This document shows positions 8,878 through 16,484 of a stretch of 64,000 nt of DNA, piece after piece. The notes under the pieces are model-generated. The model was not told the DNA's origin. It worked only from the letters and a program-made list of their open reading frames with translations, and made no database searches. The translations under genes and the position numbers were made by a program. The stretch's first letter is position 1; the number at the start of each line of letters is the position of its first letter. Origin of the DNA: Streptomyces sp. NBC_00091 (GTDB lineage: Bacteria > Actinomycetota > Actinomycetes > Streptomycetales > Streptomycetaceae); contig NZ_JAPEMA010000002.1 in the NCBI RefSeq assembly GCF_026343185.1, positions 124,001-188,000 of the forward strand, in the 5' to 3' direction.

Positions 8878-9737
8878 CCCTCGGGGCGGGAGGGCAGACT
8901 GGGCGGGTTGGCGCTGACCACGTCGCCGGGCTCGAGTCCCTTGGTCACCTCGATGAGTGTCCCGTTGGTGATTCCCAGTTCCACGTCGCGTTCAGTGAAC
9001 GCGCTGTTCTCGCCCCGGAGGGAAACCCTGCCGTGCTGGGCGGCGCCCGCCACGGCGGAGAGCGGGAGGGAAACGACCTGCTTGCGCTCGGCCGTGGTGA
9101 CAGCCAGGAGTCCCTTCAGCCCCGGGAAAAGCTGTACGGAATCAGGGGCACCGCATAGGAGCTCGATCTTTCCCTCCACCGGTGCGGGGCCGCCCAGGAG
9201 AGGGCAGCCGAAGGGACCGGGCCCGTTATCGATCTGCGCGCGCGAGGTCTGGGCCGCCTGGGCGGGAATGTCCTGGAAGCGGTAGAGCGCCGCGTCGGAG
9301 ATCTCGCCTTGGAGGCCGAAGCCCGCTGCCTGCAGGGTCACCACGGGCAGGTGCTTCGGCACACTGCTGCCGGCCGCGGCGGGCAAGGCGGTGACCGTTG
9401 CCGCCACGGGGGTGGTGATCTCGTGCCGGCGCCCGGAGCTGTCGCGGACGACGGCGACTGCGGCGCCGGCTGACAGGACCGCCCCCTTGCGGGCGGTGCT
9501 TTCGATGGTGCCGACCACGGGGGAAACAGCCTGCAACGTCGGGTGGGCAACGACGCCGGCGTCCAGGTTCAGGATGCTGGCGATGTCATGCCTCGCGGCC
9601 GTCACCGTCGCGTTCGCGGCCGCAGGGAACTCGGTGCCGCCGCCCGTGGTGGGGGCCGATCCGCTCAACGCGTAGACGACTGCGCAGGTCGCGGCCAATG
9701 CCGTCGCCCCAGCTCCGTACGCGGTGCTTCTGCGCAC
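8874..9737 (-). CDS. HlyD/MacA-like periplasmic adaptor-type protein
   Basis: The 287-residue protein has an N-terminal signal/anchor helix (about residues 8-26), then VSPVVGTIESTARKGAVLSAGAAVAVV, a biotinyl-lipoyl-like strand pattern, and a C-terminal barrel-like segment (ELGITNGTLIEVTKGLEPGDVV) typical of membrane-fusion proteins. The start is GTG 9737 with GAGGG upstream. Gram-positive relatives sit on the outside of the membrane and work with MacB-type ABC exporters. Its stop overlaps the start of the ATPase gene, but that ATPase is destroyed, so this adaptor has lost its partner here unless another transporter substitutes. The upstream membrane-protein gene ends 6 nt before its start. 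Confidence 0.75.
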   Translation of the reverse strand: MRRSTAYGAGATALAATCAVVYALSGSAPTTGGGTEFPAAANATVTAARHDIASILNLDAGVVAHPTLQAVSPVVGTIESTARKGAVLSAGAAVAVVRDSSGRRHEITTPVAATVTALPAAAGSSVPKHLPVVTLQAAGFGLQGEISDAALYRFQDIPAQAAQTSRAQIDNGPGPFGCPLLGGPAPVEGKIELLCGAPDSVQLFPGLKGLLAVTTAERKQVVSLPLSAVAGAAQHGRVSLRGENSAFTERDVELGITNGTLIEVTKGLEPGDVVSANPPSLPSRPEG

Positions 9738-9743
9738 GAACCC

Positions 9744-10238
9744 TCACCCGCCCTGACAGTTCGCCGAGATGTCCTCCTGGAACCCTTCGGGGTCTCCGAG
9801 TCGGGCTTTCGTCAGGTACTCGTCGTAGAAGGTGCGGCCGTTGTCGTCGAGGAACTTCTGGTAGAACGACGTGGAGGGGAATTCCATCAGCTGCGAGAGG
9901 GCCCGCTCCTCACGGTCGGCATCGCGCCCTCGCTGCGATATCCATTCGGTTTCCCAGCTGCACAGCCACTGCATCTGGGCGGTGTTCACGCCTACGCCGG
10001 TTTCGAATACCGCGTCCGGTTCAGCCTTGGGGACTCCCGCCCACGACGAGCCGGGGGGAAGAGTCAGTCGATCGGCCGCCGCTTCGTATTCGGCAACCAT
10101 TTGATGGTGCCCCTTGAACATCGCTCCGACTCCCCCGAATTCCCTCCAGGCCAGGACCCCCACAGCAGTTCCGCCGGCCAGGAAAATGACCAGGGCAACA
10201 CTGAGCGCACAGCGTGATTTCACCGAAAGACTCCACAT
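9744..10238 (-). CDS. Membrane-anchored hypothetical protein of an export operon
   Basis: The chosen ATG at 10238 has a GGGG stretch upstream. It gives 164 residues with one hydrophobic helix at residues 8-30 and then a charged extracytoplasmic part with two cysteines, one in MQWLCSWETEW and one in ANCQGG. A longer frame reading upstream is not protein-like. It is the first clear gene of the operon leading into the HlyD-like adaptor. The family is not recognised. A role as a self-protection or accessory protein for the exported molecule is possible from context only. Confidence 0.6.
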   Translation of the reverse strand: MWSLSVKSRCALSVALVIFLAGGTAVGVLAWREFGGVGAMFKGHHQMVAEYEAAADRLTLPPGSSWAGVPKAEPDAVFETGVGVNTAQMQWLCSWETEWISQRGRDADREERALSQLMEFPSTSFYQKFLDDNGRTFYDEYLTKARLGDPEGFQEDISANCQGG

Positions 10239-10290
10239 ACTTGCCCCACCGCGACGGCGGGGGCACCAGATGTCACAGGGGCGGAACGTC

Positions 10291-10464
10291 TCAGTGGGTG
10301 AGAGTTCCACTCCAGTGGTTGTCGCCCCACTGGGTACCGTCCTCCTTACGCAATCCCATGCGCAAGGTCTTTCCGCCGATGAACTCGGTGAGATCCAGAG
10401 CGATGTCGCCACCGCCAGCGGCCCCCATGGGCACACCAAACAGATACTTACACCCGCGTTGCAC
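10291..10464 (-). CDS. Small 57-residue protein upstream of exporter operon
   Basis: A short frame begins at GTG 10464, with AAGGG 8 nt upstream, and ends at TGA 10291. The protein is soluble in character, glycine-rich in the middle (MGAAGGGDIALDLTEF) and ends WSGTLTH. It has a single cysteine at residue 5. An in-frame stop lies 10 codons before the GTG, so it cannot be much longer. It sits 52 nt upstream of the membrane protein of the MacAB-like operon and on the same strand. The composition and coherent codon use suggest a real gene; a secreted or modified peptide exported by the now-broken transporter is one idea, but there is no signal peptide. Confidence 0.45.
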   Translation of the reverse strand: MQRGCKYLFGVPMGAAGGGDIALDLTEFIGGKTLRMGLRKEDGTQWGDNHWSGTLTH

Positions 10465-10766
10465 GTATCCACCCTTCGGTAAATCGGCGATTCATCGACA
10501 GCTAGAGACTTAAGGCGAACTCTGTCGCCACCATGCATCGACCGGGACGGAATGAGGAGATGACATCCGACGGTGCATCAGACATCAAGAAGATCGTACG
10601 GTGGATCTAATTAACCATCGCGTACTCGTTGATCAACTTTGGTAGCCGTTTAGCCGGCTTCGACAAGATCAAGACGGTTCGCGCAACCCCCATGCCATGG
10701 GAGGCGGCGACGTCCCGCCATGATGCGAATCCGCCACCCGCCCTCCGCCCCGACCCTTGCCATGCC
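10465..10766. other. Intergenic region, nothing recognised
   Basis: This divergent intergenic stretch is noticeably richer in A/T than its neighbours (for example around 10590-10640). It must hold the promoters of the reverse-strand export operon and of the DUF2975 gene. No RNA gene or further reading frame was recognised. Confidence 0.5.
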
Positions 10767-10802
10767 TATCGAGATTCGATAGATTCACATCGTAACTCGA
10801 TG
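10767..10802 (+). promoter_or_regulatory. Twin palindromic operators before the DUF2975/HTH pair
   Basis: Two perfect 5-5-5 inverted repeats, TATCG-AGATT-CGATA (10767-10781) and CATCG-TAACT-CGATG (10788-10802), share the core ATCG-N5-CGAT. Their centres are 21 bp apart, two helical turns. The second ends on the first bases of the Shine-Dalgarno GGAGGG. The obvious binder is the small HTH protein encoded at 11300, giving autoregulation. Confidence 0.65.
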
Positions 10803-10814
10803 GAGGGATGGGTC

Positions 10815-11300
10815 GTGGGAAAGCTGACGGTAGGTGCGCTGCGCGTCGTGCTGGTGGTGGTGCTCGCCGGCACCGTGTTCGTGCAGGCATTGATGGTGTG
10901 GGCGTTGGCCACCGACCCGGAGGACGGTTCGCTCCCGCTGACCCCGCTTCGCGTGATCACGATCCTGGGCATGGTGTCGGTCCAGGTCGCCCTGGTCTGC
11001 GTATGGCGGCTGGTGACGATGGTGCGACGCGGAACCGTGTTCTCCCATGCCGCCTTCCGGTACGTGGACGGCGTGATCGGCGCGATCGTGGCGGCTGCCC
11101 TCGTCTGGTTCGCGGTCACGGCCGTCAATGCGCCGGGCCAGCGGGAGGACCCGGGCGTCACCGTCATCATGGGCGGGGTTGGCGTGGCCATCCTGGGGGT
11201 CGCGCTCATCGTGCTCGTGCTGCGGATGCTGCTCGCCCAGGCCGTCGCGCGTGACGTCGAAGCGGCGCACATGCAGGCCGAGTTGGACGAGGTGATCTGA
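10815..11300 (+). CDS. DUF2975-type four-helix membrane protein
   Basis: Starting at GTG 10815 (GGAGGG 7 nt upstream) the protein has 161 residues and four membrane helices at roughly 8-28, 45-67, 88-110 and 120-142, with VFVQALMVWAL and MVRRGTVFSHAAFRYVDGV typical of DUF2975. The last 20 residues are cytoplasmic and acidic. The TGA overlaps the ATG of the downstream HTH gene by 1 nt, so the pair is co-translated. Family function is unknown; the strict pairing with a small Cro/CI-type regulator suggests that the membrane protein is the regulated product or a sensor partner. Confidence 0.85.
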   Translation: MGKLTVGALRVVLVVVLAGTVFVQALMVWALATDPEDGSLPLTPLRVITILGMVSVQVALVCVWRLVTMVRRGTVFSHAAFRYVDGVIGAIVAAALVWFAVTAVNAPGQREDPGVTVIMGGVGVAILGVALIVLVLRMLLAQAVARDVEAAHMQAELDEVI

Positions 11301-11530
11301 TGCCGATCGCCGTCGACATCGACGTGATGCTGGCCAGGCGGAAGATGTCCGTGGGCGAGCTCGCGGACCGCGTGGGGATCACTCCCGCCAACCTGGCGGT
11401 ACTCAAGAACGGCCGCGCCAAGGCGGTGCGCTTCGCGACGCTCGCCGCGCTCTGCGAGGTGCTCCAATGCCAGCCGGGCGACCTGCTGCGCTGGGAAGCC
11501 GAGGAAACCGAGGACGCCGCGGGCGGATGA
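11300..11530 (+). CDS. Small Cro/CI (YozG-like) HTH regulator
   Basis: The 76-residue protein is almost only an HTH domain: MSVGELADRVGITPANLAVL forms the helix-turn-helix, followed by KAVRFATLAALCEVLQCQPG and a short acidic tail. Proteins of this type are usually encoded directly after DUF2975 genes, as here with a 1-nt overlap. It most likely binds the twin ATCG-N5-CGAT operators in front of the operon. No separate promoter is visible. Confidence 0.9.
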   Translation: MPIAVDIDVMLARRKMSVGELADRVGITPANLAVLKNGRAKAVRFATLAALCEVLQCQPGDLLRWEAEETEDAAGG

Positions 11531-11576
11531 CGCGCCCAGGGCGGGCGTGAAAATGCCTGACACCCCTCCCCACAGC

Positions 11577-11613
11577 GAACCCCCGCCCTTCCAGCACGGA
11601 AGGACGGGGGTTC
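11577..11613. terminator. Strong bidirectional hairpin terminator
   Basis: The arms GAACCCCCGCCCTTCC and GGAAGGACGGGGGTTC pair over 16 positions (one C/A mismatch, G-U in the other strand's RNA) around a 5-nt AGCAC loop. It lies between the HTH gene and the convergent RTX-like gene, and can serve both. Confidence 0.85.
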
Positions 11614-11685
11614 GTCATTGGGCGGGCAGCCAGGGCTTCGCCGTAGTCTCTCCCGGCAATGCCGGAAGCCGCCCTTGTGAGGGCG

Positions 11686-12480
11686 TCAGATCTCGCAGTT
11701 CGTTTCGGTGCCGAGGAAGGGGATGTCCTCCTGGCAGGTGTCGTTGCCGGGGCCGCCGTCCACGGTGCCGGTGGCTTCCGCGCCTTCGTGGATGCTGTCG
11801 TTGCCGGCGCCGCCCAGGACCGTACAGGCATTGGCGTCGGTGATGTCGATGGTGTCGGCGCCGTCCTCGCCCGCCACGGTGCTGAGGGTGCAGACGGCGA
11901 CCGTCAGGGTGTCGGTGCCGTCACCGCCGTGGAGGCTGCCGCCGGAGATGCCGTCGCTCGCGGTGAGGATGTTGATGTTGGCGAAGTCGTCGCCGGAGCC
12001 GAGGAACGCCTGGTCGGCGAGCACCGAGCCGTGAACGATGAACCGGTCGGCGTTGGCGCCGGTGTCGACGAGGCCGGAGTTGTTGCCGGTGATCTCGACG
12101 AGGTCGTCGCCGCCGGCGGTGCTGATCGAGGTGCCATCGTGGTTGCCGAGGATCCGAACGATGTCGTCGCCGCTCCCGGTGTTGAAATCGGCCGCACCGT
12201 CCAGGGTGGTTGCTGTGACCGTGTCGTTGCCGCCCCCGCTGTTCACGGTGCCACCGGCGTTGAGCAGGATGGTGATGGTGTCGTTGCCGCCGAGACTGTT
12301 GATGGTCTGTCCGGGCAGCAGGAACGGGCAGGTGATGTTGTCGACGCCGTTGGTTTCCGTCCCTGTGCACTGCAAGGGCAGGGCAGACGCGGTGGTGGCC
12401 GACATGCCGACCATCCCGAAGGACATGAGCGACACGGTTGCCAGCCAGGCCAGGCCACGGCGCCGTGGGATCGCGTACAT
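11686..12480 (-). CDS. Secreted RTX-like calcium-binding repeat protein
   Basis: The 264-residue protein begins at ATG 12480 with GGAAAGGAG upstream. Residues 1-33 form a signal peptide (basic MYAIPRRRG start, hydrophobic core, AxA cleavage site). The rest is made of about ten RTX-like nonapeptide units of the form GGxGNDxhx: SLGGNDTITI, SGGGNDTVTA, TGSGDDIVRI, TAGGDDLVEI, GSGDDFANI, GGDGTDTLTV, GEDGADTIDI, GGAGNDSIHE and GGPGNDTC. Such repeats form a calcium-stabilised parallel beta-roll outside the cell. Paired cysteines near both ends suggest disulfide caps. There is no enzymatic domain and no type I secretion partner, so export should be through Sec. Confidence 0.85.
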   Translation of the reverse strand: MYAIPRRRGLAWLATVSLMSFGMVGMSATTASALPLQCTGTETNGVDNITCPFLLPGQTINSLGGNDTITILLNAGGTVNSGGGNDTVTATTLDGAADFNTGSGDDIVRILGNHDGTSISTAGGDDLVEITGNNSGLVDTGANADRFIVHGSVLADQAFLGSGDDFANINILTASDGISGGSLHGGDGTDTLTVAVCTLSTVAGEDGADTIDITDANACTVLGGAGNDSIHEGAEATGTVDGGPGNDTCQEDIPFLGTETNCEI

Positions 12481-12791
12481 CAGAGTGCTCCTTTCCGCAG
12501 TCGGCGCGTTGAACACAGCCCTCCGCAAGGGCTTCTGCTCCGTTGGTGCGCCGACCCGTGCTTGGAGTGTGCGCGCCGGTTGGCCGGAAGCGGGAGGGCG
12601 GGCCGTGGTGAAGACCGGCGCCCGGCCGCCGATGAGCGCCGCTCAACGAGGGACCGGATGCGGGGTCGTACCCCTGAGGACATCGTCCGGTTCACCAGCC
12701 GGCCGCCGGCAGCCGGGCGCCGCAGCCCCTCCCGGCCGTCTCGGACGGCACTCGGGGGCGATCTTCGTGCGGTCGGTTGTCGTTCGGCCGG
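12481..12791. other. Intergenic region, nothing recognised
   Basis: This stretch separates two genes on the reverse strand. Only a small hairpin (GCCCT-CCGCA-AGGGC near 12521) and the Shine-Dalgarno of the RTX-like gene are visible. No protein-like frame was found. Confidence 0.5.
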
Positions 12792-13847
12792 CTACTGCAT
12801 CAACTCGGTGTGGGGATGCTCCGGCGCCGCCGGGCAGATGTAGATCTGCTGTTTGTAGCCGCTGCCGATCTGGACCGCGGTCGGTTGCCTCAGGTCGCGG
12901 TAGCGGTGGTCGGTGGGGGAGGCAGCGGCCTGGTCCTCGTACGGGATCCAGCTGCGGTTGCTGCTGTCCCATTCGAACGTGTCGATGGTCAGCAGCGGGT
13001 CCATCTCGGTGTCGCAGGCGGGGCAGAGCCGGGGGACGGGGTCGGTGTAGCCCCAGGAAGGCCAGCCGCCGACCTTCCAGCCGGGTGCGACGGACAGCTC
13101 GTTGCGGTAGAACTCCTCCGGGCAGGGGGCATAGTAGCTGTCCACCCCAGTGTCGGCCGCCTGCCACGTGCTCCAATTCCCGAGCGGCTCTCGCAGTTCC
13201 TTGCTCAGCTCCATGGGGTTCGGGTACTCGGTGACCTGCTCCGGCGCGAGCACGCACGGCTCCGGCACGTACTCCTCGAACTCCGCCACGGGCGGTTCCG
13301 GGGGTGAGGTGAGGATCTCGGTGACAGCGGCTGCGGACCGCCAGAACAGAGCGGTTCTGGGCATGTACGTCTCCGGAGGGTGGTCGAAGGGGCACCACAG
13401 CACCTGGAGCAGATCGGCCCCGGCCTGCCCGGGCGGGCGCAGCAGGGGAACGTCACGCACGTACAACTGGGCCAAGGGCAGCATGGGGACCGGGCCGTCG
13501 GGCAACGGGAGGTCGAAGTCGATCTGCTCCCAGGCCGCTTGCTCCTCCTGCGGCGTGTACGGGGAGACGCCGGGCGCGCGGTACGGGTTCGTCTCCGTTC
13601 CCGCCCGGATGCGCTGCTCCAGCCGCACCACATCCAGGGAGAAGCCCCCGTCCAGGTGCGGGAAGTCGCAGTACGGCCACGGCTGGTCGGCAGGCCACAG
13701 CAGCGGTCCGCCGACCGAACTGTCATGTGGTGACGGAGCCCCGCGGCGGGGATGCAGCCGGGTCGCCGTGCGTGCCAGCGGAGCCAGCTGAGGAAAGACC
13801 GCGGTGACGTCGAGCGGCCGGGGCGGGGTGGTACGGATGAGGCTCAT
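12792..13847 (-). CDS. DUF1963/YwqG-like protein
   Basis: From ATG 13847 the protein has 351 residues. It shows the DUF1963-type pattern of proline-rich short motifs: GGPLLWPADQPWPYC near the start, MLPLAQLYVRDVPLL, LLQVLWCPFD, VGGWPSWGYTDP and a late CPACDTEM zinc-binding-like CxxC. YwqG-like proteins are cytosolic and of unknown function, with some linked to polymorphic-toxin neighbourhoods. The start is uncertain: no Shine-Dalgarno precedes 13847 and the frame stays open another 20 codons upstream. There are no operon partners. Confidence 0.65.
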   Translation of the reverse strand: MSLIRTTPPRPLDVTAVFPQLAPLARTATRLHPRRGAPSPHDSSVGGPLLWPADQPWPYCDFPHLDGGFSLDVVRLEQRIRAGTETNPYRAPGVSPYTPQEEQAAWEQIDFDLPLPDGPVPMLPLAQLYVRDVPLLRPPGQAGADLLQVLWCPFDHPPETYMPRTALFWRSAAAVTEILTSPPEPPVAEFEEYVPEPCVLAPEQVTEYPNPMELSKELREPLGNWSTWQAADTGVDSYYAPCPEEFYRNELSVAPGWKVGGWPSWGYTDPVPRLCPACDTEMDPLLTIDTFEWDSSNRSWIPYEDQAAASPTDHRYRDLRQPTAVQIGSGYKQQIYICPAAPEHPHTELMQ

Positions 13848-14067
13848 AGCGGCGATGCTGCCAGCAGCCTCCGACAATGGGCGTAGCGATCCACGCACAG
13901 TCGGCACCGGGCAGCTCCCCTGCTCCCCTGCTCCCGCCGCCAGCCTCCCAGCACCGGTGGACGGCGTCGGTCATGGGCGGGCGCACCGCCTCGTGCTGGT
14001 GCCTCGTGTGGCCGCTGCGGCCCCGGGTGTCCGGCGCGGCGTGCCAGGAGCCCGGGGTCGGAGGCTC

Positions 14068-14073
14068 TAGCCT
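14068..14073 (+). promoter_or_regulatory. -10 box of a leaderless promoter
   Basis: TAGCCT stands 6 nt before the ATG of the 85-residue gene, and no Shine-Dalgarno is present. Transcription should start on the A of the start codon. Confidence 0.6.
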
Positions 14074-14079
14074 CTGCGC

Positions 14080-14337
14080 ATGGCTGAGATGTTCGAGCAC
14101 ATTCCGCACGTGTGGACCGCTGCGCGACTGCGCGAAGCTCTGGCAGACCTGCCTGATGAGACGCCGATCCACATCGGCGTCGCGGACGGGCCCGGGGACT
14201 TCGAGGGGTACGGCGAGTACGTCCTCGTCGAGGCGGAGCCGGTCGAGATGGACGTCAGCGCATCCGGTGCGGCGGAGGTGCGGTTCACCCTCTTCGCGGA
14301 CGCGCGGGCCGGCGCCTACTACCTCGACACCGACTGA
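14080..14337 (+). CDS. Small conserved-looking hypothetical protein (DUF6225-like)
   Basis: The 85-residue acidic protein has a clean start with a leaderless promoter. The sequence begins with an amphipathic helix (WTAARLREALADLPDETPIH), followed by short beta-like segments and a YYLDTD end. It resembles small Streptomyces proteins of the DUF6225 type, but I recall that assignment only loosely. It is monocistronic, and no function can be assigned. Confidence 0.65.
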   Translation: MAEMFEHIPHVWTAARLREALADLPDETPIHIGVADGPGDFEGYGEYVLVEAEPVEMDVSASGAAEVRFTLFADARAGAYYLDTD

Positions 14338-14711
14338 CGCCGGCGTGCCTGCGGCGTGCCGCACCTTCGGCTGAGGACTCCGCGCCGAACTGGCAGGCCC
14401 TGCCCACGCTGTCGCACCTGGCCCAGTCCGCGCTCCAGCCCGCATCCGGCAAGAGCCGTACCCGCCGACGCACCTCCCCCAACGCCCCCCGACTTGGCGC
14501 TGTCGGCCGGCCGGCCGTCACCGCCCCACCACGCCCCTCCCCTGCCCGCGTTCAGCAAAGGGTCCGGACCGTTCTGCCATTCGGCTGATCTTCCGGCCCG
14601 TCACCCCCGCGTCCCGGGCGGGGCCGCTCCCTCCGCCCCCGCCACCCCTTCTCATGGGACCGGCTGCCCCGCCGCAGCCGGCATCCCGCATTCCAGGAGG
14701 CTCGCGCAGGC
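14338..14711. other. Intergenic region, nothing recognised
   Basis: About 370 bp of very C-rich sequence lies between the small gene and the amidohydrolase. Long open frames exist on both strands but none has protein-like composition beyond a short stretch near 14370-14440 (NWQALPTLSHLAQSALQ), which might be the trace of a lost gene. Confidence 0.4.
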
Positions 14712-15431
14712 ATGACGGACCCCGCACGCGTCGACGTCCACCAGCACCTGATCCCCCCGGAGCGCAGCCGCGCGATGGCCGACCGAGCCACGGCCCTCGG
14801 CTGGCCCGCGCCCGCGTGGGACAAGCCGAGCGCGATCGCGATGATGGACCGCCGCTCGATCGCCACCGGCGTCCTGTCCTACCCTGCCCCGCTCGCCGCC
14901 CCGGACGACCCCGCCGGAGCCCGCGCAGGAGCCCGGAGCGTGAACGAGTACACCGCCGAGCTGGTCAAAGACCGGCCCGACCGCTTCGGCCACTTCGCCA
15001 TGGTGGACTTCCCGTACGACACCGCCCGCACCGCCCTGCACATGGCCCTGAACGGTGTTCCGAGCCGTTACCCCCGCATCAAGGTGATCCTGCCCCACGC
15101 GGGCGGCTTCCTGCCCTACGCCGCCCACCGCTTCGCCATCGCCGCCCACCTCCACCCCGGCACCACCCCCGAGAGCCTCCTGACCGAGCTGCGGCGCTTC
15201 TACTTCGACACCGCCATCTCCGCCGGCCCGGCCGCCCTGCCCTCGCTCCTCGCCTTCGCCGCGCCCGGACACGTCCTGTACGGCAGCGACTTCCCCATGC
15301 TCCCCGAAGAGTGGGGCACCGGATTCGACACCGGACTGGACGAGTACCCCCACTGGGAGGACGGCCAACTGCACGCCGCCGTCAACCGCGGCAACGCCGA
15401 ACTCCTCATCCCCCGGCTCACCCAGACCTGA
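14712..15431 (+). CDS. Amidohydrolase-2 family protein with an internal deletion
   Basis: The 239-residue protein starts at ATG 14712 with GGAGG upstream. It shows both ends of an ACMSD-type amidohydrolase: metal-binding VDVHQH (His10, His12), then the second half with RYPRIKVILPHAGGFLPY (His129) and YGSDFPM (Asp193). Family members have about 320-340 residues. Here GHFAMVDFPYDTARTAL joins the first third directly to the TTR..L segment and skips about 90 residues, including the FVHP block with a conserved metal-ligand His. The reading frame is kept. It is therefore probably inactive or altered; one could call it an in-frame deleted pseudogene. Confidence 0.75.
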   Translation: MTDPARVDVHQHLIPPERSRAMADRATALGWPAPAWDKPSAIAMMDRRSIATGVLSYPAPLAAPDDPAGARAGARSVNEYTAELVKDRPDRFGHFAMVDFPYDTARTALHMALNGVPSRYPRIKVILPHAGGFLPYAAHRFAIAAHLHPGTTPESLLTELRRFYFDTAISAGPAALPSLLAFAAPGHVLYGSDFPMLPEEWGTGFDTGLDEYPHWEDGQLHAAVNRGNAELLIPRLTQT

Positions 15432-15634
15432 GCCGCCCCTGCCCGCGCCGACCGCCAGCCCGCCGTCCAAGAGCTTGGCCGGTCCCAACTGGCGGCATGG
15501 GTGATGTCCGCGCAGCTACCGGGCCTGGCCGGGCTGCAGAAGGGCAACGAGCCGTCGCCATCCCGGACGGCTACGGGCGTGACCACGTTCTGCTTGCTCT
15601 TGCTCGGAGATGAACCTGTCCCGGTCCTTGCGTC

Positions 15635-16090
15635 CTACGGCCGGGCGCCGAACCCGGATCTCGATGCCGTCGATGATTCCCCAAAGAGTCTCATCGGCTG
15701 CCGTCTGCACCGCGCGCCTTCAACGGTCACCTCGGCGGGCCAGGTGCCATGCTCGACGAAGTACGCCACGGCATGGCCGGCGACGTCGAAGGCAACAGTG
15801 TCCCGGTCGGCGTAGCTGTCGACCTGCCCGTTGGAGAGCAGATAGCCACCAGAGGAACCTTCGCCGCACGGATCGACGAGATGCTCACCAGGGTCGCCTT
15901 CCCCGGCCATCAACACGACCATCGCGCGTTCGCCGTTGGTGACCACGGCCAAGAGCCGCCCCGCGTCATTCTCGAACCACGTCTCATGGCTCGCCCAGTC
16001 CCACCGATGTCGAAGCAGCTGTCGAGCTTCCTCACCGGAGTAGGCGCGACCAACAGAGCCTTGCAGGTGCCAGCGGTTGGTAGTGGTCAA
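15635..16090 (-). CDS. Imm1-like immunity protein, orphan
   Basis: The start is TTG 16090, supported by AGGAG 5 nt upstream; no ATG or GTG fits. The 151-residue protein has the Imm1 pattern: AMVVLMAGEGDPGEHLVDP, then GGYLLSNGQVDSYADRDTV and a helix VAGHAVAYFVEHGTWPAEV. Imm1 proteins neutralise polymorphic deaminase toxins and are usually encoded just after the toxin gene. No toxin gene is nearby on either strand, so it is an orphan, perhaps kept to protect against neighbours. The assignment rests on recognising the pattern by eye. Confidence 0.6.
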   Translation of the reverse strand: MTTTNRWHLQGSVGRAYSGEEARQLLRHRWDWASHETWFENDAGRLLAVVTNGERAMVVLMAGEGDPGEHLVDPCGEGSSGGYLLSNGQVDSYADRDTVAFDVAGHAVAYFVEHGTWPAEVTVEGARCRRQPMRLFGESSTASRSGFGARP

Positions 16091-16484
16091 AGTGCTCCTG
16101 CCTCGAACTGGCGTCCCCGAACGGCCAGGGCCGGGACACAGGCGATGGCCACGCCGGGACAGCGTATGAAGAGGTCCCCATTCTCACACCCACGGCTACC
16201 GTCAAGATCGACTATGGGGAGCTGCTGCTTCTCCTCGGACGCCGGTCATACGCCGCCTCGCGTGCCTGGGGTGGGTGGGCTGGCGGGGCGGCGCCTGCTC
16301 TGGGTTCTTGTCCCCGGCCGGTGCCCCGCCGGTGCCCCGCCGGGGGCCGCGCGTGCCCGTGGCGGCTTGCCGTCGTTGTGCGCGTCCTCGGACCACCCGG
16401 TAGCGTTGAGCACGTGCGTTCCGCCCACACCGCCCCGGCACCGCCCGGCGGGGTAGCCGTCGATCGGCAGAGGAACGGGATCAC
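16091..16484. other. Intergenic region with short GGTGCCCCGCC repeats
   Basis: This divergent region contains two tandem copies of GGTGCCCCGCC at about 16320-16341 and must hold the promoter of the S33 peptidase gene. No gene or RNA was recognised. Confidence 0.45.
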
